Assembly (NCBI RefSeq): GCF_000154445.1
Contig: NZ_DS499566.1
Source of the DNA: Intestinibacter bartlettii
GTDB lineage: Bacteria > Bacillota > Clostridia > Peptostreptococcales > Peptostreptococcaceae
Length of the DNA stretch: 64,000 nt
Direction: 5' to 3' (one strand)
Shown: positions 1 through 8,155 of the stretch, one piece after another
How positions within the stretch are numbered: position 1 is the stretch's first letter
Layout of the letters: the number at the start of each line of letters is the position of its first letter
Translations under genes and position numbers: made by a program
The notes under the pieces: generated by a model
The model's input: the letters and a program-made list of their open reading frames with translations, nothing else
What the model was told of the DNA's origin: nothing
The model's database searches: none

Positions 1-539
1 ATCTCATCTTTCTTTGATAATGGGTTATCTTTATGAATAACAAGGCAATTTTTATTACTGTATAAATAAACAGAAGTAAAAATGTCGTTATTTGGCGGTG
101 TTGTAACGATTGCTGTATCTATTATTCTTTGATCTAATTTATCTAAGATATCTCTTTCTTTAGTTTCAATTATGTTTAGTAAGATATCAGGAAAAGCAAT
201 CTGAAAGTCTTCGATAAACTTAACTGTTACATATTGTAAAAAACCATCGATAGAATAAAGAGTAAGGACTTTTCTTTTCGATGTATTAAATTTTTTTATG
301 CTATTTATTTTTTCGTACTCATCTAATCTTTTAAGCGCGTGATTTTTTAAGTACTCCGCCTCAGCAGTTGGTTCTAGTGATTTTTTGCCCCTTAAAAACA
401 ATTTAACACCAAGCTCTTCCTCAATTTCTTTAATCGTTTTGCTGACAGCTTGGGGAGAAATTATTAATTTTTCCGCAGCTTTTTTTATGCTTTTTTGATT
501 ATAGATTTCTAAAAAATATTCTAATTGTCTCGGACTCAT
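1..539 (-). CDS. LysR-family transcriptional regulator (partial, C-terminus outside window)
   Basis: The reverse strand reads open from an ATG at 539 to the window edge, about 179 residues starting MSPRQLEYFLEIYNQKS. The first 60 residues show the LysR-type winged helix-turn-helix (SIKKAAEKLIISPQAVSKTI, then EIEEELGVKLFLRG), and the start of the effector-binding domain follows. An AGGAGG-like site lies just upstream (plus-strand cctcct). The gene is divergent from the metallo-hydrolase at 760 with about 220 bp between them, the usual layout in which a LysR regulator controls its neighbour. The effector is unknown. The family call is firm; the regulatory target is inference. Confidence 0.9.
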   Translation of the reverse strand, partial: MSPRQLEYFLEIYNQKSIKKAAEKLIISPQAVSKTIKEIEEELGVKLFLRGKKSLEPTAEAEYLKNHALKRLDEYEKINSIKKFNTSKRKVLTLYSIDGFLQYVTVKFIEDFQIAFPDILLNIIETKERDILDKLDQRIIDTAIVTTPPNNDIFTSVYLYSNKNCLVIHKDNPLSKKDE

Positions 540-759
540 ACAACCTCCTACAAATCATTTAGTTTAGATTATTAAATTATAAATCAACTTTTTAGTTGAT
601 ACAAGCTACTTTTTTTCTGTTTGTTTATAAAATAAAGTTGTGGCATATTAAGTATATAAGTTTTGAAAAAGCAATTAAAAAATAAATTAAACAAAGTTGA
701 TTAAAAACAACATAAAACACAAAAATAATTTAAATAACTAAAAAAGGTAGGTAATAGAT

Positions 760-1542
760 ATGAATTTAAAACAAATAAGAAATGCTACTATGATAATAGA
801 ATATGCAAATAAGAAATTTTTAATAGATCCAATGTTAGGAGACAAAGGAATATATCCTCCATTCCCAGGAACTCACAACCAACACTTAAACAACCCAATT
901 GTAGAGTTACCAGTTTCTATGGAGGAAGTCTTAGACATAGATGCAGTTATCGTAACACATATACATTTAGACCACTTTGACCCAGTTGCGATGGAAATCA
1001 TCCCAAAAGATATGAAGATGTTTGCACAAAATGAAGATGAAGCAAACCAAATGAAAGAAGCAGGATTTACGAATATAGAAGTATTAAAAGAAGAAGGAAC
1101 TTTATTTGGAGATATAAAATTAATAAAAACTCCTGCGAAACATTATTCTGATGCTTCTATAGCAGAATTATTCCGTCAATTAAATACTGCTGATGAAGCG
1201 TGTGGTGTTGTATTTGAACATGAAGACGAAAAAACATTATATGTTATGGGAGACACTGTTTGGTATGATGAATTAAAAGATGTATTTGCCAAATATGCTC
1301 CAGAAGTTGTAACAGTAAACGCTGGTAATGCGCAATTTGTCGATGGAAGATATTTAATAATGAGCAAAGATGACTTCTTTGAAGCAGTAAAAGTAGCTCC
1401 TAATGCTCAATTTGTAGCAACTCATATGGAAGGCGTAAATCACTTAATGGTATCTAGAAAAGATTTAAGAGAATATGCTGATGAAAAAGGATTTGGAGAT
1501 AGACTTGCAATCCCTGTTGATGGAGAAACTGTTGAGTTTTAA
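760..1542 (+). CDS. MBL-fold metallo-hydrolase (UlaG-like)
   Basis: This 260-residue cytoplasmic protein belongs to the metallo-beta-lactamase superfamily. The HxHxDH metal motif is visible as THIHLDHFD near residues 66-74, with further ligand candidates in TPAKHYSD, VMGDT and ATHMEG. Such proteins resemble UlaG-type lactonases and hydrolyse esters, lactones or phosphodiesters; the substrate cannot be read from sequence. The start is supported by AGGTAGG 8-12 bases upstream. It is transcribed away from the LysR gene, so LysR control is likely. The small membrane ORF at 1611 follows and may share its transcript, which would end at the hairpin near 1770. Confidence 0.85.
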   Translation: MNLKQIRNATMIIEYANKKFLIDPMLGDKGIYPPFPGTHNQHLNNPIVELPVSMEEVLDIDAVIVTHIHLDHFDPVAMEIIPKDMKMFAQNEDEANQMKEAGFTNIEVLKEEGTLFGDIKLIKTPAKHYSDASIAELFRQLNTADEACGVVFEHEDEKTLYVMGDTVWYDELKDVFAKYAPEVVTVNAGNAQFVDGRYLIMSKDDFFEAVKVAPNAQFVATHMEGVNHLMVSRKDLREYADEKGFGDRLAIPVDGETVEF

Positions 1543-1610
1543 GATATTGACTAATCTTATGATACCATTTACTATAAAAAATAGACTATTATGTTAAAAA
1601 TGGAGGTATT

Positions 1611-1757
1611 ATGGTTTTAGCATATCAACTATTATTTATAGTATTAGTTATAGGATCATCATTTTTCGGGCTGAAGGCATTTATCACAATTGTTATGTTG
1701 TCATTATTGTTCACGATAACTAACGTGTATACATTTATTATGAAATATATAGTATAG
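1611..1757 (+). CDS. Small hydrophobic membrane protein (48 aa)
   Basis: A 48-codon frame starts with ATG 5 bases after GGAGG (1602-1606) and ends right before a terminator hairpin. Almost the whole product is hydrophobic (LLFIVLVIG near the N-terminus, then a second stretch TIVMLSLLFTI), so one or two membrane segments are likely. I do not recognise the family. Position after the metallo-hydrolase suggests co-transcription. The good ribosome binding site and the tight fit between the hydrolase stop and the terminator make it a plausible real gene. Confidence 0.6.
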   Translation: MVLAYQLLFIVLVIGSSFFGLKAFITIVMLSLLFTITNVYTFIMKYIV

Positions 1758-1788
1758 AAAAAGCAGGGGTAGTTTACTCCTGCTTTTT
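1758..1788. terminator. Bidirectional intrinsic terminator
   Basis: The stem AAAAGCAGG pairs with CCTGCTTTT and is flanked by A and T runs, so it can serve both the plus-strand hydrolase unit and the minus-strand CDF gene, whose stop lies 5 bases beyond it. Confidence 0.8.
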
Positions 1789-1792
1789 ATGT

Positions 1793-2896
1793 CTATGAAA
1801 ACTCTGAATCGACTATTACAACAATAGTATATTCATTAAATCTATCTTGAATTATTTTTTCAAGCCTACTTTTTATTTCACTTCTGTTGCATGAGAAGTC
1901 TAAGACAACGTCGCAAAAGATTCTTTTGTCCTTTTCGTCGATTACGACACCATGCCATCCGATGCAATGGGGTTCGCTTTGTTTGAAATCTTTTAGAATT
2001 CGCCATACTTCTTTAGTGATTTCAGATGTATTGTCGACGCCATAAATTCCAAATATAAGATAGACATGGGTCTCTTGATAAATTTTCATCTGTAATTTAT
2101 GAATCTCGGGATAAATTTCACCAATAGTCTTTTTATAATCCATCTCGACATTAATACTACCGATATTTGTATTAGGCCCATAATTATTTAATATTAAATC
2201 ATGAACTCCTAATATAGATTCAGAGCTTTGGATAATTTCAAAAATTTTATCTTTAACTTCAGAATCTATCTTCTCGCCGAGGATTTTGTTTATAGTATCT
2301 TTTAGAACTTCAAATCCAGTTTTTAAAATAAATATAGATATAAAAAGTCCCGCGTATGAGTCTATAGAAAGCTTTGTAAACATATATACAAGGGCAGAAA
2401 TAATAGTAACCACAGAAATCAAGACATCGTTTTTAGCCTCTTTTCCTGATGCTATCAAGGCACCGGAATTAAGTTTTCGCCCTTGTTTTTCGATATATGC
2501 TGCGAGAAAAGTTTTTACTATTACTGTGATAAATAATACAATAAGTATCACCCAGCTATAATCTACTGCGCTGGGATTGAAAATTCCTTTTATAGATGAT
2601 AATCCCATCTCAAACCCAGTAACCAAAACGATTATTCCAATAATCATACTAGTTAGATATTCGACTCGCCCAAAACCAAATGGATGGTTTTTATCCGGTT
2701 TCTTTTGGGCCAATTTTGTTCCGATAATTGTGATTAATGCAGTTGATGAATCGGTCAAGTTGTTTACAGCATCAGACGTAATGGCGATGGAACCAGACAT
2801 CACACCAATTATAATTTTCACACCTGCTAAAATAAGATTAGCTATAATACCTAAAATAGATATATTTATAATTTGTTTTTCTCTATTTCCTTTCAA
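1793..2896 (-). CDS. Cation diffusion facilitator (CDF) family metal exporter
   Basis: This 367-residue membrane protein exports divalent metal ions (Zn, Mn, Fe or Co) in exchange for protons. The N-terminal half has about six membrane segments. The CDF signature is visible as SDAVNNLTDSST in TM2 (near residues 40-52), followed by HPFGFGRVEYL and, in TM5, a second acidic site (SIDSYAGLFISI). The C-terminal part is the ferredoxin-like cytoplasmic domain (GVHDLILNNYGP), extended by about 80 residues compared with a minimal CDF protein. DAVNN rather than HxxxD in TM2 departs from the zinc-type site of YiiP and may indicate other metal preference; that is inference. The gene stands alone. Confidence 0.9.
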   Translation of the reverse strand: MKGNREKQIINISILGIIANLILAGVKIIIGVMSGSIAITSDAVNNLTDSSTALITIIGTKLAQKKPDKNHPFGFGRVEYLTSMIIGIIVLVTGFEMGLSSIKGIFNPSAVDYSWVILIVLFITVIVKTFLAAYIEKQGRKLNSGALIASGKEAKNDVLISVVTIISALVYMFTKLSIDSYAGLFISIFILKTGFEVLKDTINKILGEKIDSEVKDKIFEIIQSSESILGVHDLILNNYGPNTNIGSINVEMDYKKTIGEIYPEIHKLQMKIYQETHVYLIFGIYGVDNTSEITKEVWRILKDFKQSEPHCIGWHGVVIDEKDKRIFCDVVLDFSCNRSEIKSRLEKIIQDRFNEYTIVVIVDSEFS

Positions 2897-3101
2897 TTAT
2901 GATACTCCCTTCGTCGTTTTTACTCTATTTTTATAGTATTTATTGGCATAAGGTTAATTATGCATCTCATTTTTATATCGGTGTAAATATTATTAAGTAT
3001 TGATGAATAAATCGATATAACTATTGATTATAAACTTGATGTAAATATTAATTAAAAAATATGAAAACCTAATAATATATAAAATTATTTAGGAGATTAC
3101 A

Positions 3102-3485
3102 ATGAATAAATTAATAGAAGATGCATATAAAATAGCTGATAAAAATGCAGTTATCTTAAAAGGAAATATAAAGATAAGTAGTGATGTAAACTGTTTATTA
3201 TTTGCCCATTATTGTGACAGCACTTTGTTTTATAAAAGATTTTTCAAAATAAGCAAAGATGTGCTTAAGGTTAATAAAATAGCTAGAAAAAATCTTAAAG
3301 AGATTAAAAAATTATTAAAATCATATGGTTATAAAAATATTAGGACGAAAGGCGTTTTTTCAATTTATGGTGATTTGAGACCCTTGGCTGTTGAGGCTGG
3401 GTTTGGAAAGTGGGGTGATGATGGAATAATTGAAAATGAAAAATATGGCACGAATTTTTTAATAAGTGCGGTTTTTTATAAATAA
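3102..3485 (+). CDS. Short QueG-like protein lacking the Fe-S domain
   Basis: This 127-residue soluble protein begins after AGGAG with good spacing. Its C-terminal part, GDLRPLAVEAGFGKWGDDGI followed by a YGTNFLISAVFY segment, closely resembles the pocket of epoxyqueuosine reductase (QueG) and related reductive-dehalogenase-like proteins (pattern RPLAVRAGLG..GKNGL....YG....L). The double [4Fe-4S] ferredoxin domain that normally follows is absent, and only scattered cysteines are present. It may be a stand-alone domain of unknown role, or an old remnant that stays open. A terminator lies about 45 bp downstream. The resemblance is from memory of the motif; function is not assigned. Confidence 0.55.
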   Translation: MNKLIEDAYKIADKNAVILKGNIKISSDVNCLLFAHYCDSTLFYKRFFKISKDVLKVNKIARKNLKEIKKLLKSYGYKNIRTKGVFSIYGDLRPLAVEAGFGKWGDDGIIENEKYGTNFLISAVFYK

Positions 3486-3531
3486 TATGATTTCTTTAAT
3501 AAAGAGTATATATAAGAATAAATTTTAATAG

Positions 3532-3572
3532 CAAAAGGTGTGTCGCAAATTTTATTTTATGACACCCTTTTG
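3532..3572 (+). terminator. Intrinsic terminator after the QueG-like gene
   Basis: CAAAAGGTGTGTC pairs with GACACCCTTTTG around an AT-rich loop and is followed by TTTTT. Confidence 0.8.
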
Positions 3573-3592
3573 TTTTTATACATTATTATAAT

Positions 3593-3745
3593 CTAACTCA
3601 TTGTATCGTTATATTTTCTAAAAGAATCATCTTCTCCTAAAATCATTCGGTATTCTGAAATGATTACATTACCACAGTTAAGGCAAGTGTTTCTAGGTGA
3701 AAATATATTAAAATACACTGTCTCTCCACAATCTTCACATGTCAT
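3593..3745 (-). pseudogene. Remnant of a zinc-ribbon protein
   Basis: The reverse strand is open from a TAG at 3821-3823 down to the stop at 3593, but the only ATG is at 3745 and it has no ribosome binding site. The product from that ATG is 50 residues with two CxxC knuckles (MTCEDCGETVYF and NTCLNCGNVI), typical of a rubredoxin-like zinc ribbon. Coding sense continues upstream of the ATG (NGKLSITPFGRCIIEY) until the stop. The likeliest reading is a gene that lost its 5' end; a short real gene with a non-standard start cannot be excluded. Confidence 0.45.
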
Positions 3746-3963
3746 AGAACAATATTCGATTATGCATCTTCCAAATGGAGTTATAGATAATTTGCCATTT
3801 TTTTCTTTTCTTGACTTTCGCTAGTCAAATTATTACAAAATTCACAATGTTATTGATAATTTAAAATAAACATTAAACTTTTTGGAGTTGAAGGGGGATA
3901 TTTGATGATTTATAGAGAAAATAAAAAATATTCATAAAATTTACAAAATATAGTCTATTTTTG

Positions 3964-3992
3964 TTGCGGATTGGATATTTGGGTGCTATACT
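3964..3992 (+). promoter_or_regulatory. Candidate sigma-A promoter
   Basis: TTGCGG (3964-3969) and TATACT (3987-3992) are separated by exactly 17 bp. It would drive the short transcript that ends at the hairpin at 4087-4114. Confidence 0.5.
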
Positions 3993-3998
3993 TTAAGT

Positions 3999-4114
3999 AA
4001 CACTCAAACAACAAAAATATATGTTACACTTTTTTTAGAGTCACTAAAAAAGTCCCAAATCAAAAAAAAACAATGCACTGGCAGAGTTCCCCTAATTAAT
4101 AGGGGAATATTTTT
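3999..4114 (+). ncRNA. Candidate small RNA of about 115 nt
   Basis: A promoter with near-consensus spacing is followed within 125 bp by a strong intrinsic terminator: TTCCCCTA pairs with TAGGGGAA around a 5-base loop and is followed by TATTTTT. No convincing ORF lies between them. The internal sequence has A-rich single-stranded stretches and a second short complementarity. The 5' end is placed 7 bases after the -10 box and is approximate. It could instead be a leader with an attenuator for the DUF2500 gene at 4201. Confidence 0.35.
4087..4114 (+). terminator. Intrinsic terminator (8-bp stem, U tract)
   Basis: TTCCCCTA/TAGGGGAA with loop ATTAA, then TATTTTT. It lies about 85 bp before the next gene with no coding gene just upstream on this strand. 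Confidence 0.7.
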
Positions 4115-4200
4115 GTGCGACAAAATATAAAAGATGGTAAAATAAGGGTATAAGGATAAGGGGATTTTATTTAAAATAGATAGTTTAAAGGAGAGATCTT

Positions 4201-4554
4201 ATGGACAATTTTATATTTAATATGTTCGGGATGTTAGTGCTATTTATGTTTTTTGTGATAATTGGGGGTGGGATTTCACAGTGGGTTAAAAATAACAACT
4301 CGCCAAGAGAGACTGTGAAAGCTAGAGTTGTCGACAAAAAAAGTGAGGTTACATATATCCAACAAGAACAAAATGGCATGATGACAAATACGCCACAGTG
4401 GAGTTATTATATTGTGTTTGAATTTGAGAATAGCGATGGTAAGAAAGTTGTCAAGAAGATGGTGGTTAGTGGCAAGGAGTATAAGAGTATTTGTGAGGGT
4501 GATTGTGGGGATTTGACATTTCAAGGGACTAGATATATTGGATTTGAGAAGTGA
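4201..4554 (+). CDS. DUF2500-family membrane-anchored protein
   Basis: The 117-residue protein has one N-terminal membrane segment (MLVLFMFFVIIGGGI, about residues 9-25), then NNNSPRETVKARVVDKKSEV and a beta-rich extracytoplasmic domain, the layout of DUF2500 proteins. Function is unknown. GGAGAG lies 6 bases before the ATG. The lipoprotein gene at 4586 starts 31 bp after its stop, so the two probably form an operon of envelope proteins. Confidence 0.75.
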   Translation: MDNFIFNMFGMLVLFMFFVIIGGGISQWVKNNNSPRETVKARVVDKKSEVTYIQQEQNGMMTNTPQWSYYIVFEFENSDGKKVVKKMVVSGKEYKSICEGDCGDLTFQGTRYIGFEK

Positions 4555-4585
4555 TAATTGATAAAAAATTGAGGGGGAGTTTTAA

Positions 4586-5323
4586 ATGAAAAAGAAATGG
4601 GTTAGAAAATTAGTAGTATTAGGACTTACAGGTATTATGGCCTTGGGGGTTGGATGTAGCAAGAAAGAAAAAACAGTAAATATATCTTCAATGTCCAGTG
4701 ATGAATTGGCAGATTATCTGGAATCACTTCCAAAAGACGAACAAGAAAGAATCAAGAAGTCTTTGGACAATAAGGATAAAGATGATAAGACAGACAAAGA
4801 AGATAATAATGAAAAGGACACTAATAAAGCAGACGTTACTTCTAGCAATGAAAAATCTAATAATAATAAATACAAATATACTTGTGATTTGTGCGGAAAA
4901 TCAATTCCATATAGTTATATAGATGGCGATACAATGATGTGTAAATCATGTGCAGCAAAGCAAGAGTGTTATTTGACTGATAAGGATTGTAATGGAAGAG
5001 TTGGCAATAGTTATGAATGTAAGACTTGTGGTAGATATTTTTCTAGTAAAAAGGCTAGAAATATGTGTACTCATGGTAGATGTAAGGGATGTGGTACAGA
5101 AAGTGGTACTTGGAAAGGTGATGTAACGTGGGTAGAAGGTGAAGGATTCTACTGTGAACGTTGTGGTGTTCGCATGGCTGAAAAAGAAGAAGCTGAAAAT
5201 AATAAGGAATGTTACATGTGTGGCAGAACTGACAATTTAACTAAAGTAGCTTCTGGACATTACTGGGCTTATCTTTGTCCAGATTGTTTACAAGAGTTAA
5301 GAGAAGAAGAAGGGTTAGAGTAG
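4586..5323 (+). CDS. Lipoprotein with repeated zinc-ribbon (CxxC) motifs
   Basis: This 245-residue protein has a lipoprotein signal (charged MKKKWVRK, hydrophobic core, lipobox LGVGC with lipidated C24). A charged K/D/E/N-rich linker follows (about residues 45-95). The rest holds about eight cysteine pairs, among them CDLC, CKSC, CKTC, CKGC, CERC, CYMC and CPDC, arranged as successive zinc ribbons. An extracellular lipoprotein with so many metal knuckles is unusual. It may bind zinc or another metal at the cell surface; nothing in the sequence gives a reaction. GGGGGAG precedes the ATG. It sits between the DUF2500 gene and hsdR. Confidence 0.75.
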   Translation: MKKKWVRKLVVLGLTGIMALGVGCSKKEKTVNISSMSSDELADYLESLPKDEQERIKKSLDNKDKDDKTDKEDNNEKDTNKADVTSSNEKSNNNKYKYTCDLCGKSIPYSYIDGDTMMCKSCAAKQECYLTDKDCNGRVGNSYECKTCGRYFSSKKARNMCTHGRCKGCGTESGTWKGDVTWVEGEGFYCERCGVRMAEKEEAENNKECYMCGRTDNLTKVASGHYWAYLCPDCLQELREEEGLE

Positions 5324-5378
5324 ATAAATCTATAAAAATAATTTCATCTTACAGCATAATTTTGAAGGGGGAAAATCT

Positions 5379-8135
5379 ATGACATATCAAAGTGAGGCAC
5401 AATTGGAGCAGTTATTAATCCAGAGGTTGAAATCACAAGGTTTCGACGAGGTTAAGATAGATAATGAGCAGGAGCTTATGGAGAATTTTAAGGAGAAGTT
5501 CTCTTTGTTTAATCAGGATAAATTGAAAAACAAGCCTTTGACTGAGAAGGAATGGCAGAGGGTGACAAATGATATCTTGGGCAAGGGTGTGTTTGGTTCT
5601 GCTAAGAAGCTTAGGGACAAGGTGTTTATCAAGAGGGAGGACGAGTCGGATTTATATCTGAATTTGCTTAATACAACTGATATATCGAAAAATATATTTG
5701 AGGTTACGCACCAGACGACTGTTGTTGGAAAATACACAAACAGATATGATGTGACGCTGCTTATCAATGGGCTTCCTATTGTCCAAATCGAGTTAAAGCG
5801 TAGGGGTATGGATATCAAGGAGGCGTTTAACCAGATTGAGCGTTATAGAAAACATTCGTATAAGGGGCTTTACAGATATATTCAAATATTTGTGATAACG
5901 AATGGGATTGATACTAAGTATTTTTCAAATAGCGACAGAAACATCCTATATTCGCACACTTTCTTCTGGACTAATGAAAAGAATGAAAGGCTGACAAATC
6001 TGAATGATTTTACACAGGCGTTTTTAACACCAAATCATTTGATAAAGATGATAAGCAAGTTCACTGTTGTAAACGATACGGATAAAATGCTTATGGTTAT
6101 GAGACCGTACCAAGTTTATGCGGCAGAAGCTTTGGTTAGAAGGGCGACTGAAACTAATTTAAATGCTTATGTTTGGCATACGACAGGTTCAGGGAAAACT
6201 TTGACTTCTTTTAAAGTGGCAGAGATTTTGTCGTCAAATCCTAAGATAAAGAAGGTATTCTTCTTGGTGGACAGAAAGGACCTTGATTCCCAAACTGTGA
6301 GCGAGTTTAACAAATTTGCAGAAGGCTCAGTTGACACAACTGACAAGACGAGCGTTCTGGTTAAACAGATAAAAGACAAAAACACACATCTTATTGTCAC
6401 AACAATTCAAAAGATGGCGAGGGCTATTAGTAGTGAAAAATACGAAGATGTGATGAATTTATATAAAGACGAAAAAGTCATATTTATAATAGATGAATGT
6501 CACAGATCACAATTTGGTCAAATGCACAAAGATATCGTTAAACACTTTACCAAAGCACAATTTTTCGGATTTACAGGAACGCCAAGATTTAAAGAAAATG
6601 CGAGCCAAGACAAGAGAACAACAGCAGACTTATTCAACAAATGTGTCCATTCGTATTTGATTAAAGAGGCGATAAATGATCAAAATGTGCTTGGGTTCCA
6701 TGTTGAATATATAAAAACATTCGACGGACAATACGACGAATATGACGACACAATGGTCGAAGGAATAGACACAAAAGAGGTTTATATGGCGGATGAGAGA
6801 ATTTCATTAGTTTCAAACCACATAATCCAAAACCACAATATGAAGACACAAAACAGAAAATACACAGCGATATTTGCAACAGAATCGATAGAAGCACTTG
6901 TGAAATATTATGATGAATTCAAAACAATAGACCACGATTTGAAAATAGCAGCAGTATTTAGCTATGGTGCAAACGAAGAATCAGAAGGCAAGGACGAACA
7001 TTCACGCGATGCACTCGAAAGAATTATACAAGATTATAACAAGATGTTTAGAACAAATTATTCGACAAACACATTTAATGCATACAACAGCGACATATCT
7101 AAAAAAGTCAAGGCAAAACAAATTGATATCCTAATCGTTGTAAATATGTATCTAACTGGGTTTGATTCAAAACCTCTAAACACATTATATGTCGACAAAT
7201 GGCTAAAATACCACGACTTGTTGCAAGCATTTTCGAGAACAAACAGGGTTGAGGAACAGACAAAAGTCTTTGGGAATATAGTTTGTTATAGAAATCTTAA
7301 AAAAAGAACAGACGAGGCGATATGTCTATTTTCAAAAACAGACAGTGTCGACGATGTTCTTATGAAAGACTACGATTATTATCTAGACAAATTCAACGAC
7401 TGTGTCCAAGCTCTATACACCGTTGCCAAAACTCCAAGCGACGTTGATTTTATTCAATCAGAAGAAGAAAAGAAAAAATTTATACTTATATTTAAAGAAA
7501 TTTCCAAACTGCTACTTATTTTAAAAACATTTGTAGAGTTTAGCTTTGACAAAGAGAAGCTGTTTATGAGTGAGCAGACATATGAAGATTTCAAAAGCAA
7601 ATATTATCTGATTTATGATCAAGTTAAAAAACAAGAAAAAAACAACGTCTCAATATTAAACGATATCGACTTTGCGATTGAGCTTATGGAAACAGACAAA
7701 ATAAACGTCGCATATATAATGAACTTAATCAGAAGCATCGAATTTGGGGATAGAGAACAAAGAGAAAAAGATATAAACCACATATTATCCGAACTTGATA
7801 GAGCGGATAACCCAGAACTTAGAAAAAAAGTCGACCTTATAAAATCATTCTTGAAAGAAGTTGTTCCAGATTTATCAGAAGGCAGCCAAGTCGACGAAGC
7901 ATATGGCGACTTTGAAGATGCAAAAAGAAATCAAGAAATAGAGGAATTTTCTAAAAAAGAAGAAATCGATATAGGCTTTATAAAAGACCAGATAAGTGAA
8001 TACGAATTTACAGGGATAATAAATAAAGAAGATGTTAGAAATGGGATTAATAAACCATTACCATTTTTGAAAAAGAAGAAATTAACTGAGAGAATAATTG
8101 AGTTTATAAAAGATTTAGTAAATAGATTCCAATAG
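5379..8135 (+). CDS. hsdR: Type I restriction enzyme, R (endonuclease/translocase) subunit
   Basis: HsdR (918 residues) translocates DNA with ATP and cuts it when the recognition site is unmodified. The N-terminal nuclease domain carries the PD-(D/E)xK site (QIELKRRG, about residues 136-143). The superfamily 2 helicase motor follows: TTGSGKT (Walker A, about 268-274), DECHRSQFG (motif II, about 371) and GFTGTPRF (motif III). The C-terminal helical region binds the methylase complex. Length is slightly below the usual 950-1050 residues but no domain is missing. GGGGGA precedes the ATG. It starts the R-M-S operon and is followed after 20 bp by hsdM. Confidence 0.95.
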   Translation: MTYQSEAQLEQLLIQRLKSQGFDEVKIDNEQELMENFKEKFSLFNQDKLKNKPLTEKEWQRVTNDILGKGVFGSAKKLRDKVFIKREDESDLYLNLLNTTDISKNIFEVTHQTTVVGKYTNRYDVTLLINGLPIVQIELKRRGMDIKEAFNQIERYRKHSYKGLYRYIQIFVITNGIDTKYFSNSDRNILYSHTFFWTNEKNERLTNLNDFTQAFLTPNHLIKMISKFTVVNDTDKMLMVMRPYQVYAAEALVRRATETNLNAYVWHTTGSGKTLTSFKVAEILSSNPKIKKVFFLVDRKDLDSQTVSEFNKFAEGSVDTTDKTSVLVKQIKDKNTHLIVTTIQKMARAISSEKYEDVMNLYKDEKVIFIIDECHRSQFGQMHKDIVKHFTKAQFFGFTGTPRFKENASQDKRTTADLFNKCVHSYLIKEAINDQNVLGFHVEYIKTFDGQYDEYDDTMVEGIDTKEVYMADERISLVSNHIIQNHNMKTQNRKYTAIFATESIEALVKYYDEFKTIDHDLKIAAVFSYGANEESEGKDEHSRDALERIIQDYNKMFRTNYSTNTFNAYNSDISKKVKAKQIDILIVVNMYLTGFDSKPLNTLYVDKWLKYHDLLQAFSRTNRVEEQTKVFGNIVCYRNLKKRTDEAICLFSKTDSVDDVLMKDYDYYLDKFNDCVQALYTVAKTPSDVDFIQSEEEKKKFILIFKEISKLLLILKTFVEFSFDKEKLFMSEQTYEDFKSKYYLIYDQVKKQEKNNVSILNDIDFAIELMETDKINVAYIMNLIRSIEFGDREQREKDINHILSELDRADNPELRKKVDLIKSFLKEVVPDLSEGSQVDEAYGDFEDAKRNQEIEEFSKKEEIDIGFIKDQISEYEFTGIINKEDVRNGINKPLPFLKKKKLTERIIEFIKDLVNRFQ

Positions 8136-8155
8136 ATAAATGGGGGGATAAAAAA

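Noticed and set aside
3593..3823. Intact zinc-ribbon gene
   Set aside because: No start codon with a ribosome binding site exists in the open frame, so it is listed as a remnant.
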